Positions 9,075-19,093 of a stretch of DNA of 64,000 nt are shown here, piece after piece. Under the pieces are notes generated by a model, which was given only the letters and a program-made list of their open reading frames with translations, did not search any database and had not been told where the DNA came from. Origin of the DNA: Haloterrigena salina JCM 13891 (GTDB lineage: Archaea; Halobacteriota; Halobacteria; Halobacteriales; Natrialbaceae); contig NZ_AOIS01000067.1 in the NCBI RefSeq assembly GCF_000337495.1, forward strand, positions 62,001-126,000, read 5' to 3'. A program made the position numbers and the translations under genes. The stretch's first letter is position 1; every line of letters begins with the position of its first letter.

Positions 9075-11186
9075 TCATTCTCCCCGTAGAGGGCCGTTCC
9101 CGCCCTCGAAGTATGCCGTGAGTAACTTCGCCTGAGCGACCCGGAGGTGCTGGTGGAACGTCTGGCGGGCGATCCCGAGCCGATCGGCGATCTCGCCGGC
9201 GTCGCTGCTTCGCGTCGGCCACTCGAAGTAGCCGCCGTAGAAGGCCACCTCGAGGGCCGTCTGCTGTTTCTCGGTCAACTCCTCGGCGACCCGCCGGCGG
9301 AAGTCGCCGCCGGTCTCGACGGGCCGCTCGACGGACCGTTTCGACACGAACTCCGTCTCGGGGTAGGCCGCGGTGACGGCGTCGACGAGGTCGCGGATCT
9401 CGACGTCGGGACTGGTCTGGACGACGGTCGTCGAGACGCCGCGGTCGGCGACTCTCGAGCGCACCCGAGCCCCGTAATCCGCGAGCAAGCCGGTGATCGT
9501 CGGCCCGGCGACGACGACCTCCCAATGGCTTTCGTCCCCGTCGGTGTCGACCGCCCGGAGCTCCTCGACCACGTCGTAGTCGGCCACGACCGACCGGACC
9601 CTGTCGGGATCGGCGCCGGCGACGGTCACGTAGTGGACGAACTGCTCGTCGGTCAGCGGCAACACGTGATCGATCGTGAGCCGGCAGTCGAGGCGGGCCG
9701 AGCAGTCGACGTAGATGTCCCGCCGGTCGGTGGACTCGAACTCGAGTTCGACGACGGTGTCCTGATAGAGGAGTCGCCGGACCGCCATCGCGTTGATCGC
9801 GTGGCCGATCGTGCCGCCGAACTCCTGGAGGACTTCCCGTTCGCGGTCGGTAAACGCCGCGGACTCGGCGGCGCCGACGACGAGCAGCCCGTAGGTGCGA
9901 CCGCTCGCGGTGATCGGGACAACCGCGACCGCGCCGTAGTCGCGCTCGCGAGCGTCGCGGCGCCAGTCGTCGACGTCGCTCTCGCGGAGGCCGTGATAAC
10001 ACCGTATAGACTCCGTCTCGAGCGCCGATTCGAGCGACTCGTCAGCGGGCTCGACGAACGACGGAAGGACGGTCTCGACCGCGCTCGCGTCGATCCCGTC
10101 CCACACCTGGGGCTCCCAGAGCTGCCGGTCGCTCGTCACGGCCCGATCGACGCGACCGATGGCGGCGAAGCGGTAGGCCGCCGCGTCGGCGAACGTCTCG
10201 ACGATCGCGGATTCGATCTCGTCGCGGGTCTCGGCGGTGACCATCGCCTCGTCGATCGTCCTGATCGTCGCGTTGAGCCGCTCTAACCGCTCGAGTTCCC
10301 GCTCGCGGGCCTTGCGGCCGGTGATGTCGCGGCCGACGCCGGTAAAGCCCAGGACGGAGCCGGTGTCGTCGCTGATCCGGGACGTGTTGAACTCGTAGGG
10401 GATCCGACAGCCGTCTTTCGTGAGGAGATCCGCCTCGACGGAGACGTACCCCGCTTCCTCGAGGATCTGCTGGATCGCCTCGGCGATGCGCTCGCGGTGT
10501 TCCGGTACGACGAACTCGGTGGGCCCCATCTCGTCCAGTTCCGACGCCGTGTATCCCGTCACCTCCAGAACGCGGTCGTTCCACTCGAGGAAATTTCCCT
10601 CTGCGTCGAAGGCGTAGACGACGTCCGGCTGGGCCTCGAAGATGCTCTCCGCGAACGTCTTCTTCTCGCGGAGAGTCCGTTCGCGTTCGTACTCGTCGGT
10701 CCGGTCCTGGAGGAAGCTCGCGTAGGCCACGACGTCGCCGGCCGACTCGTCCGCGCCGCGCGAGGTCGCGTCGGGGTTGAACGCCCCCGAGTCAGCGATC
10801 TCGTTCTCGCGGACCGGGACGATCACCTCGCGAGCCCGGTACCGGCTGCCGTCGCTCCGACAGCGCCAGCCCTCGTCTTCGACGCGCCCTTCGGTGCGTG
10901 CGCGCTCGAGTATCTGCGTCGGCCGACCGGTCGTGCGCTCTTCGGACGGGAAGAAGATCCGGTAGTGGCGACCCACGACCTCGGCTTCCTCGTATCCCGT
11001 GAGCGCTCGGACGCTCTCGTTCCACGTGGCGACGCGACCGTCCGCGTCGAGTATCGAGACGGCGTAGTCGGGGAGGCGCGTCGCCAGCCGGCGAACGTCC
11101 AGGGTGAACTCGGGGCAGTCGTCGCCGTCCGGTCCAGTCGTCGTTCCGTTCGCCTCGCCGTCGCATTCCGGAGGAGAGTCTGTCAT
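9075..11186 (-). CDS. PAS-PAS-GAF-Bat regulator with C-terminal HTH_10 (bacterio-opsin activator family)
   Basis: A 703-residue one-component sensor/transcription regulator. The order is PAS 1 at ~30-150 (ILDADGRVATWNESVRALTG), PAS 2 at ~175-290 (VVYAFDAEGNFLEWNDRVLE), a GAF domain at ~300-465, a Bat-specific domain at ~480-630, and a C-terminal HTH_10 (LTEKQQTALEVAFYGGYFEW; IADRLGIARQTFHQHLRVAQ). The family is named after the activator of the bacterio-opsin gene; members respond to light, redox or small ligands. No opsin gene is visible nearby. A 13-nt palindrome just upstream may be an operator. Confidence 0.9.
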   Translation of the reverse strand: MTDSPPECDGEANGTTTGPDGDDCPEFTLDVRRLATRLPDYAVSILDADGRVATWNESVRALTGYEEAEVVGRHYRIFFPSEERTTGRPTQILERARTEGRVEDEGWRCRSDGSRYRAREVIVPVRENEIADSGAFNPDATSRGADESAGDVVAYASFLQDRTDEYERERTLREKKTFAESIFEAQPDVVYAFDAEGNFLEWNDRVLEVTGYTASELDEMGPTEFVVPEHRERIAEAIQQILEEAGYVSVEADLLTKDGCRIPYEFNTSRISDDTGSVLGFTGVGRDITGRKARERELERLERLNATIRTIDEAMVTAETRDEIESAIVETFADAAAYRFAAIGRVDRAVTSDRQLWEPQVWDGIDASAVETVLPSFVEPADESLESALETESIRCYHGLRESDVDDWRRDARERDYGAVAVVPITASGRTYGLLVVGAAESAAFTDREREVLQEFGGTIGHAINAMAVRRLLYQDTVVELEFESTDRRDIYVDCSARLDCRLTIDHVLPLTDEQFVHYVTVAGADPDRVRSVVADYDVVEELRAVDTDGDESHWEVVVAGPTITGLLADYGARVRSRVADRGVSTTVVQTSPDVEIRDLVDAVTAAYPETEFVSKRSVERPVETGGDFRRRVAEELTEKQQTALEVAFYGGYFEWPTRSSDAGEIADRLGIARQTFHQHLRVAQAKLLTAYFEGGNGPLRGE

Positions 11187-11561
11187 TGGTTGGCTGGTGT
11201 GTTCAGAACACGTTCGGTCCGGCCGTGTTCGGCCCGGTGGTTCCCGTTACCAGTTACCATTCGGAGCGCGGAAAAACCGACGGTGACCTGTGCCACGTAC
11301 TTATACTGGTCTTCGATTATCGCTATGAGAGGCCGGTATCGAAACGAGGCACGACGACAATCCCGGGTGGCAGCCGATCGACCGAGTGAGCGACCGTCGG
11401 CTTCGTTATTTGCCGAAACGGTCGCACGCCCAGACGAACCGGACGGACAGAAGCGGCTCACACCCCGAGTTGGGAAAACGCTCTTCGAACCGACGGGCCG
11501 GATCCCGCGGATCCGACTCGAAAACGCAGACTATTCGTCCGCTCGGTACCGACGCTCTCGC
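11187..11561. promoter_or_regulatory. Intergenic region between the Bat-type gene and dtdA, with a perfect 13-nt palindrome
   Basis: This 375-bp stretch holds no gene I can support. At 11199-11211, 13 bp before the Bat-type start, it reads GTGTTCAGAACAC, a perfect 6-1-6 palindrome. A second half-site GTGTTC lies at 11225-11230. The position suits an operator for the leftward gene, possibly autoregulation, but this is inference. Near 11301 an ACTTATACT sequence could be a promoter element for a rightward transcript. Confidence 0.4.
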
Positions 11562-12890
11562 GTGATCGCTATCGTCGAGAGCCGGGCCGACCGCGCGTCG
11601 GTCCACGTCTGCGACCAGCTCCGCGACCTCGCCGACTGGGAGACCCTCGAGGACGGCTCCCGACCCGACGCCGACGGCGGCGGGACCTACTACCGACTCG
11701 AGAGCGCCGAACTCCGGTCGTTCGAGGACTTTCACCTCGAACTCGAGTCCCCGGTCGACGCCTTCGACTGCGACCCCGACCTGCTGGTCTTCGCCTCGCG
11801 CCACTCCGGCGACACGGGACCGCTGCTGACGGGCCACTTCACGGGGAACTTCGGCCCCGCGGAGTTCGGCGGCGAGCCCGACGCCGTCGCCGACGCGTGT
11901 CCGAACGCGCTGGCGCGCCTGCTCGAGGCCTTCGACGAACACGCCCCCGAGGGGTACGACGTGGGCATGGAGTGTACCCACCACGGCCCGACGGCGGTCG
12001 GCTGCCCGTCGCTGTTCGCGGAACTGGGCAGCGACGACGAGCAGTGGGACGACCCCGCGGGCGCCGAAGCGGTCGCCCGCGCGATTCTCGACCTTCGGGG
12101 CGTCGACCCCCATCAGCGGAGGCAGATCGTCGGCTTCGGCGGCAACCACTACGCGCCGCGGTTCGAGCGCGTCGTCCGCGAAACCGAGTGGGCGGTCGGC
12201 CACGTCGCGGCCGACTGGGCCCTCGAGGCGATGGACCACCCGACGACCCACCGCGACGTGCTCGACGCCGCGTTCGCGGCCAGCGAGACGGAGGTCGCCC
12301 TCGTCGACGGCGAGTGGCCAGTCCTCGAGGAGACGCTCGAGGATCTGGGGTACCGGCTCGTCAGCGAGACCTGGCTCCGCGAGGTGGACGATCGCCCGCT
12401 CGAGTCGGTCGACGCCGTCGAGGCGGACCTCGGGCGCATCGACGACGGGATTCGATTCGGCGACCGACGCGCGGACGCGTTCGACGTCGTCGACCTGCCG
12501 GCCGAACTGGTCGCCGCCGCACAGGGGATCGATCCCGATCGCGTGCGAGAGATCGTCGAATCGAACGCCGTCGCCTTCGCCACCGAGAACGGCGGCAGTC
12601 GCGTCGGGTCACGCGCCGCGGTTCCGGCCGCGGACGAGGCGGCCGCCCGCGAGACCATCGTCGCGGCGCTCGCGGCCGTCCTCGAGGAGAAGTACGACGA
12701 CGTGACCGTCGCGGACGACGCGGTCGTCGCCGAGCGGACGGCGTTCGATCCCGAACTCGCGCGCGAGATCGGCGTTCCCGAGGGGCCGAAGTTCGGCGCG
12801 CTCGCCGATGGCGAGCCCGTCACCGTCGACGGTGAAACGGTCAGCCCGCAGAGAGTTCGGCGTCAACAAACCGATCGGTTCCCGAAGTAA
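11562..12890 (+). CDS. dtdA: D-aminoacyl-tRNA deacylase, archaeal type
   Basis: A 442-residue enzyme that hydrolyses D-amino acids mischarged on tRNA, as DTD does in bacteria but with an unrelated fold and zinc. Family landmarks are FASRHSGDTGPLLTGHFTGN, MECTHHGPTAVGCPSL and GFGGNHYAPRFERVV, which supply the conserved histidines. The C-terminal ~200 residues are more acidic and variable. The start is GTG at 11562 (VIAIVESRADRAS), giving the usual N-terminal strand; the open frame extends much further upstream, but there it only mirrors the Bat-type gene. Confidence 0.92.
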   Translation: MIAIVESRADRASVHVCDQLRDLADWETLEDGSRPDADGGGTYYRLESAELRSFEDFHLELESPVDAFDCDPDLLVFASRHSGDTGPLLTGHFTGNFGPAEFGGEPDAVADACPNALARLLEAFDEHAPEGYDVGMECTHHGPTAVGCPSLFAELGSDDEQWDDPAGAEAVARAILDLRGVDPHQRRQIVGFGGNHYAPRFERVVRETEWAVGHVAADWALEAMDHPTTHRDVLDAAFAASETEVALVDGEWPVLEETLEDLGYRLVSETWLREVDDRPLESVDAVEADLGRIDDGIRFGDRRADAFDVVDLPAELVAAAQGIDPDRVREIVESNAVAFATENGGSRVGSRAAVPAADEAAARETIVAALAAVLEEKYDDVTVADDAVVAERTAFDPELAREIGVPEGPKFGALADGEPVTVDGETVSPQRVRRQQTDRFPK

Positions 12891-13047
12891 CCGGACAGAA
12901 CGAACGCAGTAAGCGCCGGTTACTGCACCCGGTGACGGGATTCGTGGAATCGGGTAGGTGATAGATACCCTTCCCGGATTGTGTCAGACATGCGTCCGAC
13001 GTGTAGGGGAAAGGTAATTATGCTCCATCTTCTAGACAGTGCCAAGA

Positions 13048-14223
13048 ATGGACTCCATCATCGACGATGCGATCGACGAGGCCGAAACCGGGGAACAGTC
13101 CGAGGTCCCCGACGACGCTCCGCCCCAGGGCGACCAGTCCGCGGGCGACGCGTCGGACGGCCACCGAACAGGGACGATGACCGACGACGAACTCGAGGAC
13201 GTTCTCCAAGATCTCCAGACCGATATCACCGTCGTCGGCTGCGGCGGCGCCGGCGGGAACACGGTCAACCGCATGCACGAGGAGGGCATCCACGGCGCGA
13301 AACTCGTCGCCGCCAACACCGACGTCCAGCACCTCGTAGAGATCGAGGCCGACACCAAGATCCTCATGGGCGAGGAGAAGACCGGCGGCCGCGGCGCCGG
13401 CTCGCTCCCGCAGGTCGGCGAGGAGGCCGCACTCGAGAGCCAGCAGGACATCTACGACGCCATCGACGGCTCGGACATGGTGTTCGTCACGGCGGGACTG
13501 GGCGGCGGGACCGGGACCGGTTCCGCGCCCGTCGTCGCCAAGGCCGCCCGCGAGGCCGGCGCGCTGACGATTTCGATCGTCACGACGCCCTTTACCGCGG
13601 AAGGCGAGGTCCGACGGACGAACGCCGAAGCGGGCCTCGAGCGCCTGCGCGACGTCTCGGACACCGTCATCGTCGTCCCCAACGACCGTCTGCTCGACTC
13701 GGTCGGCAAACTGCCCGTCCGCCAGGCGTTCAAGGTCTCTGACGAGGTGCTGATGCGTAGCGTCAAGGGTATCACGGAACTGATCACCAAGCCCGGCCTC
13801 GTCAACCTCGACTTCGCCGACGTTCGCACCGTCATGGAACGCGGCGGCGTCGCCATGATCGGTCTCGGGGAATCCGACTCCGAGGCGAAAGCCGAGGACT
13901 CGGTCAAGACCGCGCTGCGCTCCCCGCTGCTGGACGTCGACATCTCCGGCGCGAGCTCCGCGCTGGTCAACGTCACCGGCGGCAACGACATGGCCATCGA
14001 GGAGGCCGAGGGCGTCGTCGAGGAGATCTACGACCGGATCGATCCCGACGCGCGCATCATCTGGGGGACCTCGATCGACGAGCAACTCGAGGGCAGCATG
14101 CGGACGATGATCGTCGTCACCGGCGTCGAGTCGCCACAGATCTACGGTCGCCCCGACGAGGAGACCGTCCAGCCGGAGATGACCGGCCAGGCGGGCGGCG
14201 ACGACATCGACTTCGTCGACTGA
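13048..14223 (+). CDS. ftsZ1: Cell division protein FtsZ, type 1
   Basis: A 391-residue tubulin-like GTPase that forms the division ring; in haloarchaea FtsZ1 scaffolds ring assembly together with FtsZ2. The nucleotide-binding start [17 protein letters not shown], the signature [12 protein letters not shown] (about residue 152) and the T7 loop NLDFADV (about residue 252) are intact. The N-terminus [13 protein letters not shown] and the acidic tail ending DDIDFVD are typical of FtsZ1. The ATG at 13048 is preferred over a GTG three codons earlier. Not in an obvious operon. Confidence 0.96.
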   Translation: MDSIIDDAIDEAETGEQSEVPDDAPPQGDQSAGDASDGHRTGTMTDDELEDVLQDLQTDITVVGCGGAGGNTVNRMHEEGIHGAKLVAANTDVQHLVEIEADTKILMGEEKTGGRGAGSLPQVGEEAALESQQDIYDAIDGSDMVFVTAGLGGGTGTGSAPVVAKAAREAGALTISIVTTPFTAEGEVRRTNAEAGLERLRDVSDTVIVVPNDRLLDSVGKLPVRQAFKVSDEVLMRSVKGITELITKPGLVNLDFADVRTVMERGGVAMIGLGESDSEAKAEDSVKTALRSPLLDVDISGASSALVNVTGGNDMAIEEAEGVVEEIYDRIDPDARIIWGTSIDEQLEGSMRTMIVVTGVESPQIYGRPDEETVQPEMTGQAGGDDIDFVD

Positions 14224-14497
14224 CCGCGATCGCGAGCCGTTCGACCGCAGAGAGGATCGGGAGGGAGTCCATCTTCACCACTTCTAGCCGTTTGGACTCG
14301 CGGTTGGGGACCGCGGGCCGTAAGTGGGAACTGTGCCGAATCCGTCCGCGCGGTCTCGTTCACCTTCTGTACCGTTTCGATCGCATAGTCGAGTTCCGCT
14401 CTATGAGACGTTCTCGGAGGACTTGTGAGGTGTCAGGCGATAAGTGAGTTAGCGTACCGGCCGTATAAGTGTGAAATCAGGTAGAGAGTTCCAATAA

Positions 14498-14899
14498 CTA
14501 TGTAGACTGATACTGTCGTACTGTTCTAAAAAGAAGGAACGCACCGATTCCACTGCCTATGAGAAGAATGAATTGAGATATCGAACCTGGTTTCTGAGTC
14601 CCGGCTGTTTTAAAAGAAACTCCGGTCATGAGAGTGAGAACGAACAATTTCGTTCTACTAGAGACAGTCCCTATTTCAATAATAGACGAATATAGACCAG
14701 ATTCGGTTTTCTTAAACTTCGCTCTTTTACGCATATAATACGGCAGTACTACAAAACCGCCAAGAGGAACGAGAACGGCTAGATCATACCGCTGACGTTT
14801 ATTAAGGTCAAACTGACACATGTCCCTATATATGAAAATAGCGATTGAAAACTGAACTAAATATAGAGAAAGGAGTATAATCTCTGCTTGACTACCCAT
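14498..14899 (-). CDS. AT-rich orphan membrane protein, 133 aa
   Basis: A 133-residue protein with hydrophobic segments at ~6-26, ~40-58, ~85-100 and ~112-130, a lysine/arginine-rich stretch (MRKRAKFKKTESG) and none of the acidic bias of its neighbours. The gene and surroundings (about 14,380-15,060) are visibly AT-rich compared with ftsZ1 on the left and the ferritin-like gene on the right, so it looks horizontally acquired. I recognise no family. Confidence 0.65.
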   Translation of the reverse strand: MGSQAEIILLSLYLVQFSIAIFIYRDMCQFDLNKRQRYDLAVLVPLGGFVVLPYYMRKRAKFKKTESGLYSSIIEIGTVSSRTKLFVLTLMTGVSFKTAGTQKPGSISQFILLIGSGIGAFLLFRTVRQYQST

Positions 14900-15159
14900 A
14901 TCTTCGATAAGTATTGGTTAGAAATCACTCCTTCGATTCAGAAATTTTTACGGATGGGATCTCTGCTGGTCACTATAGGATATCCCCCTAATAAGTGCTA
15001 TTGGTGATAGTTCAGTGCCATCCAACCCAGTATCAAAAAGTCCGGACCGCTGTGGATGGATTCCAAAGAATCGCTCGCTCCCGATGATCCCTCACAGAGA
15101 TGATGCGTGGCCCGAGCGGAGCACGCCGTCGGACTCGAGGAACACTCGCCGTTCCCGCC

Positions 15160-15798
15160 TCAGCAGATCGGTTTCGGGTCGATTCCCATCTCGTCCAGCG
15201 AGCCCGCGTACGCGTCGTACGCGACCTCGATCGCCTCCTCGGCCGCCGCTCGAGCGCGATCCCGGTCTCCGTCTTCGTCGCAGACCTCCTCGAGTAGCTC
15301 GAGCGCCCGGTCGCCCTGTGCCGCCGTCTCGCTTCGCAGTTCCCGGAACTGATCGGCGCGGCGTTCGTCGCCCTCGTTGACGAAGAAGCTCACGACCTGC
15401 AGATGCGTCCGTTCGCCGACCATCGACCGCCCGACGAGTCCGCCGAGGCGGGAAGACGTGTCCTCGAGCGATCGGAGGGTCTCGTGCATCGGTCCGCCGG
15501 TCGCGTCGGCGTCGGCCTCGCCCTCGCCCTCGAGGAGGTCCGCGACCCGTTCGTAGTGGTCGCGCTCCTGGTCGCGGAACTCGGCGAACAGTTCCTGTGC
15601 GTCCTCGTGGCCCTCGTCGTCGGCCCAGCCCTCGAAGGTCTCCATCGCGGCGCGTTCGCTGTCGGCGACCGTTCGGAGGACCGTTTCGACCGTCAGATCG
15701 GCATCGGTGAGCGCGACGAGCAGTTTGGACGACCCGAGTCGCTCGAGTTCGCTATCCATCGACTCCTCGATTGCGTCCCGGAATCCGTCGGCGTTCAT
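15160..15798 (-). CDS. Ferritin-like/rubrerythrin-type helical protein
   Basis: A 212-residue acidic all-helical protein. SERAAMETFEGWADDEGHED and LFAEFRDQERDHYERVADLL carry spaced glutamates and an ExxH-like motif as in rubrerythrin/ferritin-like four-helix bundles; a second half repeats the pattern (RADQFRELRSETAAQG). The likely role is iron binding or oxidative-stress protection, but diiron ligation is only inferred. The ATG at 15798 is chosen because upstream codons run into AT-poor non-coding sequence. The divergent neighbour is a rhodanese/metallo-beta-lactamase gene. Confidence 0.75.
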   Translation of the reverse strand: MNADGFRDAIEESMDSELERLGSSKLLVALTDADLTVETVLRTVADSERAAMETFEGWADDEGHEDAQELFAEFRDQERDHYERVADLLEGEGEADADATGGPMHETLRSLEDTSSRLGGLVGRSMVGERTHLQVVSFFVNEGDERRADQFRELRSETAAQGDRALELLEEVCDEDGDRDRARAAAEEAIEVAYDAYAGSLDEMGIDPKPIC

Positions 15799-15903
15799 AC
15801 CCCTTCGACACCACGGATCGTGTTGAACGTTGGTGGCGGTTCGACGGGTCAATAACTCCGCCTCGAGCCACGACTTAACCGTCGCGGCGGCGTACCGACG
15901 TCC

Positions 15904-17082
15904 ATGACCGACGGGAGCGAGTCTGCGGAGCCGGCGGCCGAACGCGAACAGGTCTCGATCGAACCCGAGGCGTTGGCCGACCGGCTGCGTTCCGGCAACG
16001 GGTTTACCGTTATCGACGTCCGCGACCGGGACGAGTTCGAGCGCTGGCACCTCGATGGCGAAGGGGTCGAAGCGGTCCAGATTCCCCACACGAAGTTCAT
16101 CCAGGCGCAAGCGACGGGCGGCGTGACCGACCTCGTCGACGACCTCGAGGAACCGATCGTCGCGGTCTGTGGACGCGGGGAGGCCAGCGCGCACGCCGTC
16201 GGGCTCCTCCGGGACGCCGGTCTCGACGCCGGCAACCTCGCCGGCGGGATGGACGCCTGGGCCGACCTCTCCCTCGCCCGCGAACTCGAGGTCGACGCGC
16301 CCGCGACGGTCGTCCAGTACGATCGGCCCTCGAGCGGCTGTCTCGCCTACGCGATCTACAGCGACGGCGAGGCGGCGGTGATCGACCCGCTCCGCGCGTT
16401 CGCCGATCGATACGTCGACGACGCTGCGGACCGGGACGCGGCGCTCCGGTACGCCGTCGACACCCACGTCCACGCCGACCACGTCAGCGGCGTCCGCGCC
16501 CTCGCCGACCGGACCGACGCGGAGCCGGTCGTTCCCGCGGGCGCTCGGGACCGCGGCCTCGCGTTCGACGCGACGACCCTTTCTCCTGCTGATGAGCTCG
16601 AGATCGGTTCGGCGACGCTGACCGCGGTGGCGACGCCGGGCCACACGACCGAGTCGCTCTCCTTCCGGCTCGGCGACGTGTTGTTCACCGGCGACACGCT
16701 CTTTCTCGAGGGCGTCGGACGGCCGGATCTGGAACGCGGCGACGACGGGGCACCCGATGCGGCCCGACGACTGTACGAGACGCTGCACGAGCGACTCGGA
16801 GACCTCCCGGCCGAGACGACGATCGCGCCGGGCCACTACAGCGACGCCGCGGACCCCCGGGACGACGGGAGCTACACCGCTCGTCTCGGCTCGCTGCGCG
16901 ACCGACTCGCGGCGTTCTCGATGGACGAAGCCGCGTTCGTCGAGCACGCTACGGGCAACCTCCCGCCGCGGCCGTCCAACCACGAGCGCATCGTCGCGAC
17001 GAATCTCGGCCGCGAGGACGTCGACAGCGAGACAGCGTTCGAACTCGAGCTCGGGCCGAACAACTGCGCGGTCGCCGAGTGA
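15904..17082 (+). CDS. Rhodanese plus metallo-beta-lactamase fusion (persulfide dioxygenase-like)
   Basis: A 392-residue protein with an N-terminal rhodanese domain (FTVIDVRDRDEFERWH; active loop CGRGEAS, about residue 90) and an MBL-fold domain with the metal motif THVHADH near residue 190, plus TPGHT and FTGDTLF. In the usual ETHE1-like fusions the order is MBL then rhodanese; here rhodanese comes first. The expected role is sulfane-sulfur (persulfide) or thiosulfate metabolism in the cytoplasm. The start at 15904 is the first ATG before the domain. Confidence 0.88.
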   Translation: MTDGSESAEPAAEREQVSIEPEALADRLRSGNGFTVIDVRDRDEFERWHLDGEGVEAVQIPHTKFIQAQATGGVTDLVDDLEEPIVAVCGRGEASAHAVGLLRDAGLDAGNLAGGMDAWADLSLARELEVDAPATVVQYDRPSSGCLAYAIYSDGEAAVIDPLRAFADRYVDDAADRDAALRYAVDTHVHADHVSGVRALADRTDAEPVVPAGARDRGLAFDATTLSPADELEIGSATLTAVATPGHTTESLSFRLGDVLFTGDTLFLEGVGRPDLERGDDGAPDAARRLYETLHERLGDLPAETTIAPGHYSDAADPRDDGSYTARLGSLRDRLAAFSMDEAAFVEHATGNLPPRPSNHERIVATNLGREDVDSETAFELELGPNNCAVAE

Positions 17083-17137
17083 GCGGCCCGCTCGTCGGAC
17101 GACCGCGCGAGAAGGAACGAGTGGTAGTCGCGAACGG

Positions 17138-17473
17138 TCAGTCGTCCGCAGTTGCGCCGGCGTTCGGGCCGTCGGCCTCGAGGTCGCTCTCGATGCTCGG
17201 CGGGTACTTGCCGCGGTCGAGTGTGAGATCGGACTGCGGGCGCGCCATGCAGGTGAGCGCGTAGTTTTCGGCCTCTTCCTCGGTCAGTCCGCGGGCCGCG
17301 GGCTGGGTGACCTCGCCCTCGACGATCTCCGCCGAGCAGGCCAGACACATCCCGACGCGACACGAGTACTCCTGGGCGATGCCCTCCTCGAGACACCGGC
17401 TGAGGATCGTCTCCGTGTCCGAACAGGTGATCGTCTCACCCGTCCCGACGAATTCGACCGTATACTCAGTCAT
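17138..17473 (-). CDS. Plant-type [2Fe-2S] ferredoxin
   Basis: A 111-residue electron carrier. The cluster ligands are visible as C-x4-C-x2-C (YSCRVGMCLACSAEI) followed about 30 residues later by the fourth cysteine in YALTCMARP, the arrangement of chloroplast-like ferredoxins. The haloarchaeal form is acidic and somewhat shorter than the major ~129-residue halobacterial ferredoxin. The start is ATG 17473 (MTEYTVEFVGTGE); an upstream start would add 8 residues. It lies convergent to the rhodanese/MBL gene. The redox partner is unknown. Confidence 0.92.
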   Translation of the reverse strand: MTEYTVEFVGTGETITCSDTETILSRCLEEGIAQEYSCRVGMCLACSAEIVEGEVTQPAARGLTEEEAENYALTCMARPQSDLTLDRGKYPPSIESDLEADGPNAGATADD

Positions 17474-17689
17474 AGCAACCGATACGGACGACCTCACTAA
17501 AACTCTTTATTCACATCTGTGTCGTGATAGGAGCAAGGAGACTCGCACGGCGGAACCTGTTCGGACCCACGATGCCGTCTCGCGACCGAACGGTGACGGA
17601 CACCGGGCCGTCGGCTCCCGCTTTTGGCCTCGCGATGCCGACAAATAACACATAAAACGTTTTCTCCCCGTGGTGTAGACACTGTTAGT

Positions 17690-19093
17690 ATGAGTACGCA
17701 GGAGCAGTCGACGGCCGCCGCGTCCGAGACCCACTCGCCGGACGTGGTCGTCGTCGGCGCGGGGACCGCAGGGTGTTACGCCGCAGCGACCGTTGCACGC
17801 GAGGGGTACGACGTCGTCGTCCTCGAGCGCAAGACCGAGGACGAGGCCGGCCACATCGCCTGCGGGGACGCCCTGAAGGGCGCGGACGCCTTCCCCGAAT
17901 CGATCCCGAAATCGCAGATCGAACCCGCCTTCACCAACACGGGCGTCGACCACGGCCGCTTCGAGATCCCCCAGGAGGACACCGTCCTCGAGATCCCGAT
18001 CCCCGGCGAACTGGCGGTCATCGACCGCTGGGAGTACGGTCGCCTGATCATCGAGGGCGCGGCGGACGCGGGCGCGGCGTTCCACTACGACACGGTCGTG
18101 AAGAACGTCACGCAGGCCGACGACGGGCAGGTCACCGGCGTGGAAGCGATCCGGAAGGGCGAGCCCCGTACCTACGAGGCCGACGTCGTCATCGACGCCG
18201 CGGGCTCGCTGTCGGTCCTGCAGGACCACGTCGACTTCTCGGCGTCGACGTTCGACACGAACGTCAACTACAGCCACTTCTGCTCGGCCTACCGCGAGAT
18301 CGTCCACGTCGACGACCCCGTCGAGTGGGACGACGCGCTCGTGTTCAAGCCGACCGAACGCGCCGCGGGCTACCTCTGGTACTTCCCGCGAACCGACACT
18401 GAGATCAACGCCGGACTCGGCTTCCAGATGACCGAGGAGCCGATGAAACTCGTTGACGACCTCAAACGCGACCTCGAGAACCGCTCCGAGTTCCGGGGCG
18501 CCGAGGTCGAGGACAAACTCGGCGCGGCCCTCCCCACCCGCCGGCCCTACGACTCCGCGGTTCACCCGGGCTACATGGCCGTCGGCGACGCCGCGGGCCA
18601 CGTCAACCCCACCACCGGCGGCGGCATCGCCGGCGCCGCCTACGCCGGCAAGTACGCCGCCGAGGCCGCCGTCGAGGGCCTCGAGACCGGCGACGTCAGC
18701 GAGAAGACTCTCTGGGAGTACAACGAGCGCGTCATGGACCACTTCGGCGCGCGTTACGCGGCGCTGGACGTCTACAACATCCTCTCGACGGCCGTCGACG
18801 TCGACGATCTGATGGGGCTGCTCGCCGCCATGCCCGGTGAGAAACTCGCCGAAGCGCTGTACTCCGGCAGCACGAGCATCGGTCCGAAACTCGCCGCGGA
18901 GAGCCTCTACGAGAGCTACGGCCACTGGGGCACGATCATCAATCTCTTCCGGACCAAGCGCCGCGCCGACGACCTGCTCGAACTCTACGAGGAGTATCCC
19001 CACCACCCCGCCGCCCTCGAGCACTGGCAGCAACGGCGCGACGACCTGATGGAGACGGTCTACGAGACGACCGGGGCCGATCCGAAGTACTGA
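17690..19093 (+). CDS. Digeranylgeranylglycerophospholipid reductase (geranylgeranyl reductase)
   Basis: A 467-residue FAD enzyme that saturates the isoprenoid chains of archaeal membrane lipids. The N-terminal FAD fold shows VVVVGAGTAGCYAAATVARE, HIACGDALKGADAF matches the family's cysteine/substrate region, and GYMAVGDAAGHVNPTTGGGI is the second FAD motif. The C-terminal third is the family-specific helical part. The start is ATG 17690 (MSTQEQST). AT-rich sequence (aacacataaaacg) just upstream probably holds the promoter. Confidence 0.9.
   Translation: MSTQEQSTAAASETHSPDVVVVGAGTAGCYAAATVAREGYDVVVLERKTEDEAGHIACGDALKGADAFPESIPKSQIEPAFTNTGVDHGRFEIPQEDTVLEIPIPGELAVIDRWEYGRLIIEGAADAGAAFHYDTVVKNVTQADDGQVTGVEAIRKGEPRTYEADVVIDAAGSLSVLQDHVDFSASTFDTNVNYSHFCSAYREIVHVDDPVEWDDALVFKPTERAAGYLWYFPRTDTEINAGLGFQMTEEPMKLVDDLKRDLENRSEFRGAEVEDKLGAALPTRRPYDSAVHPGYMAVGDAAGHVNPTTGGGIAGAAYAGKYAAEAAVEGLETGDVSEKTLWEYNERVMDHFGARYAALDVYNILSTAVDVDDLMGLLAAMPGEKLAEALYSGSTSIGPKLAAESLYESYGHWGTIINLFRTKRRADDLLELYEEYPHHPAALEHWQQRRDDLMETVYETTGADPKY

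Noticed and set aside
13018-14085. Reverse-strand 355-residue frame over ftsZ1
   Set aside because: It is antisense to an unmistakable FtsZ and has no recognisable motif.
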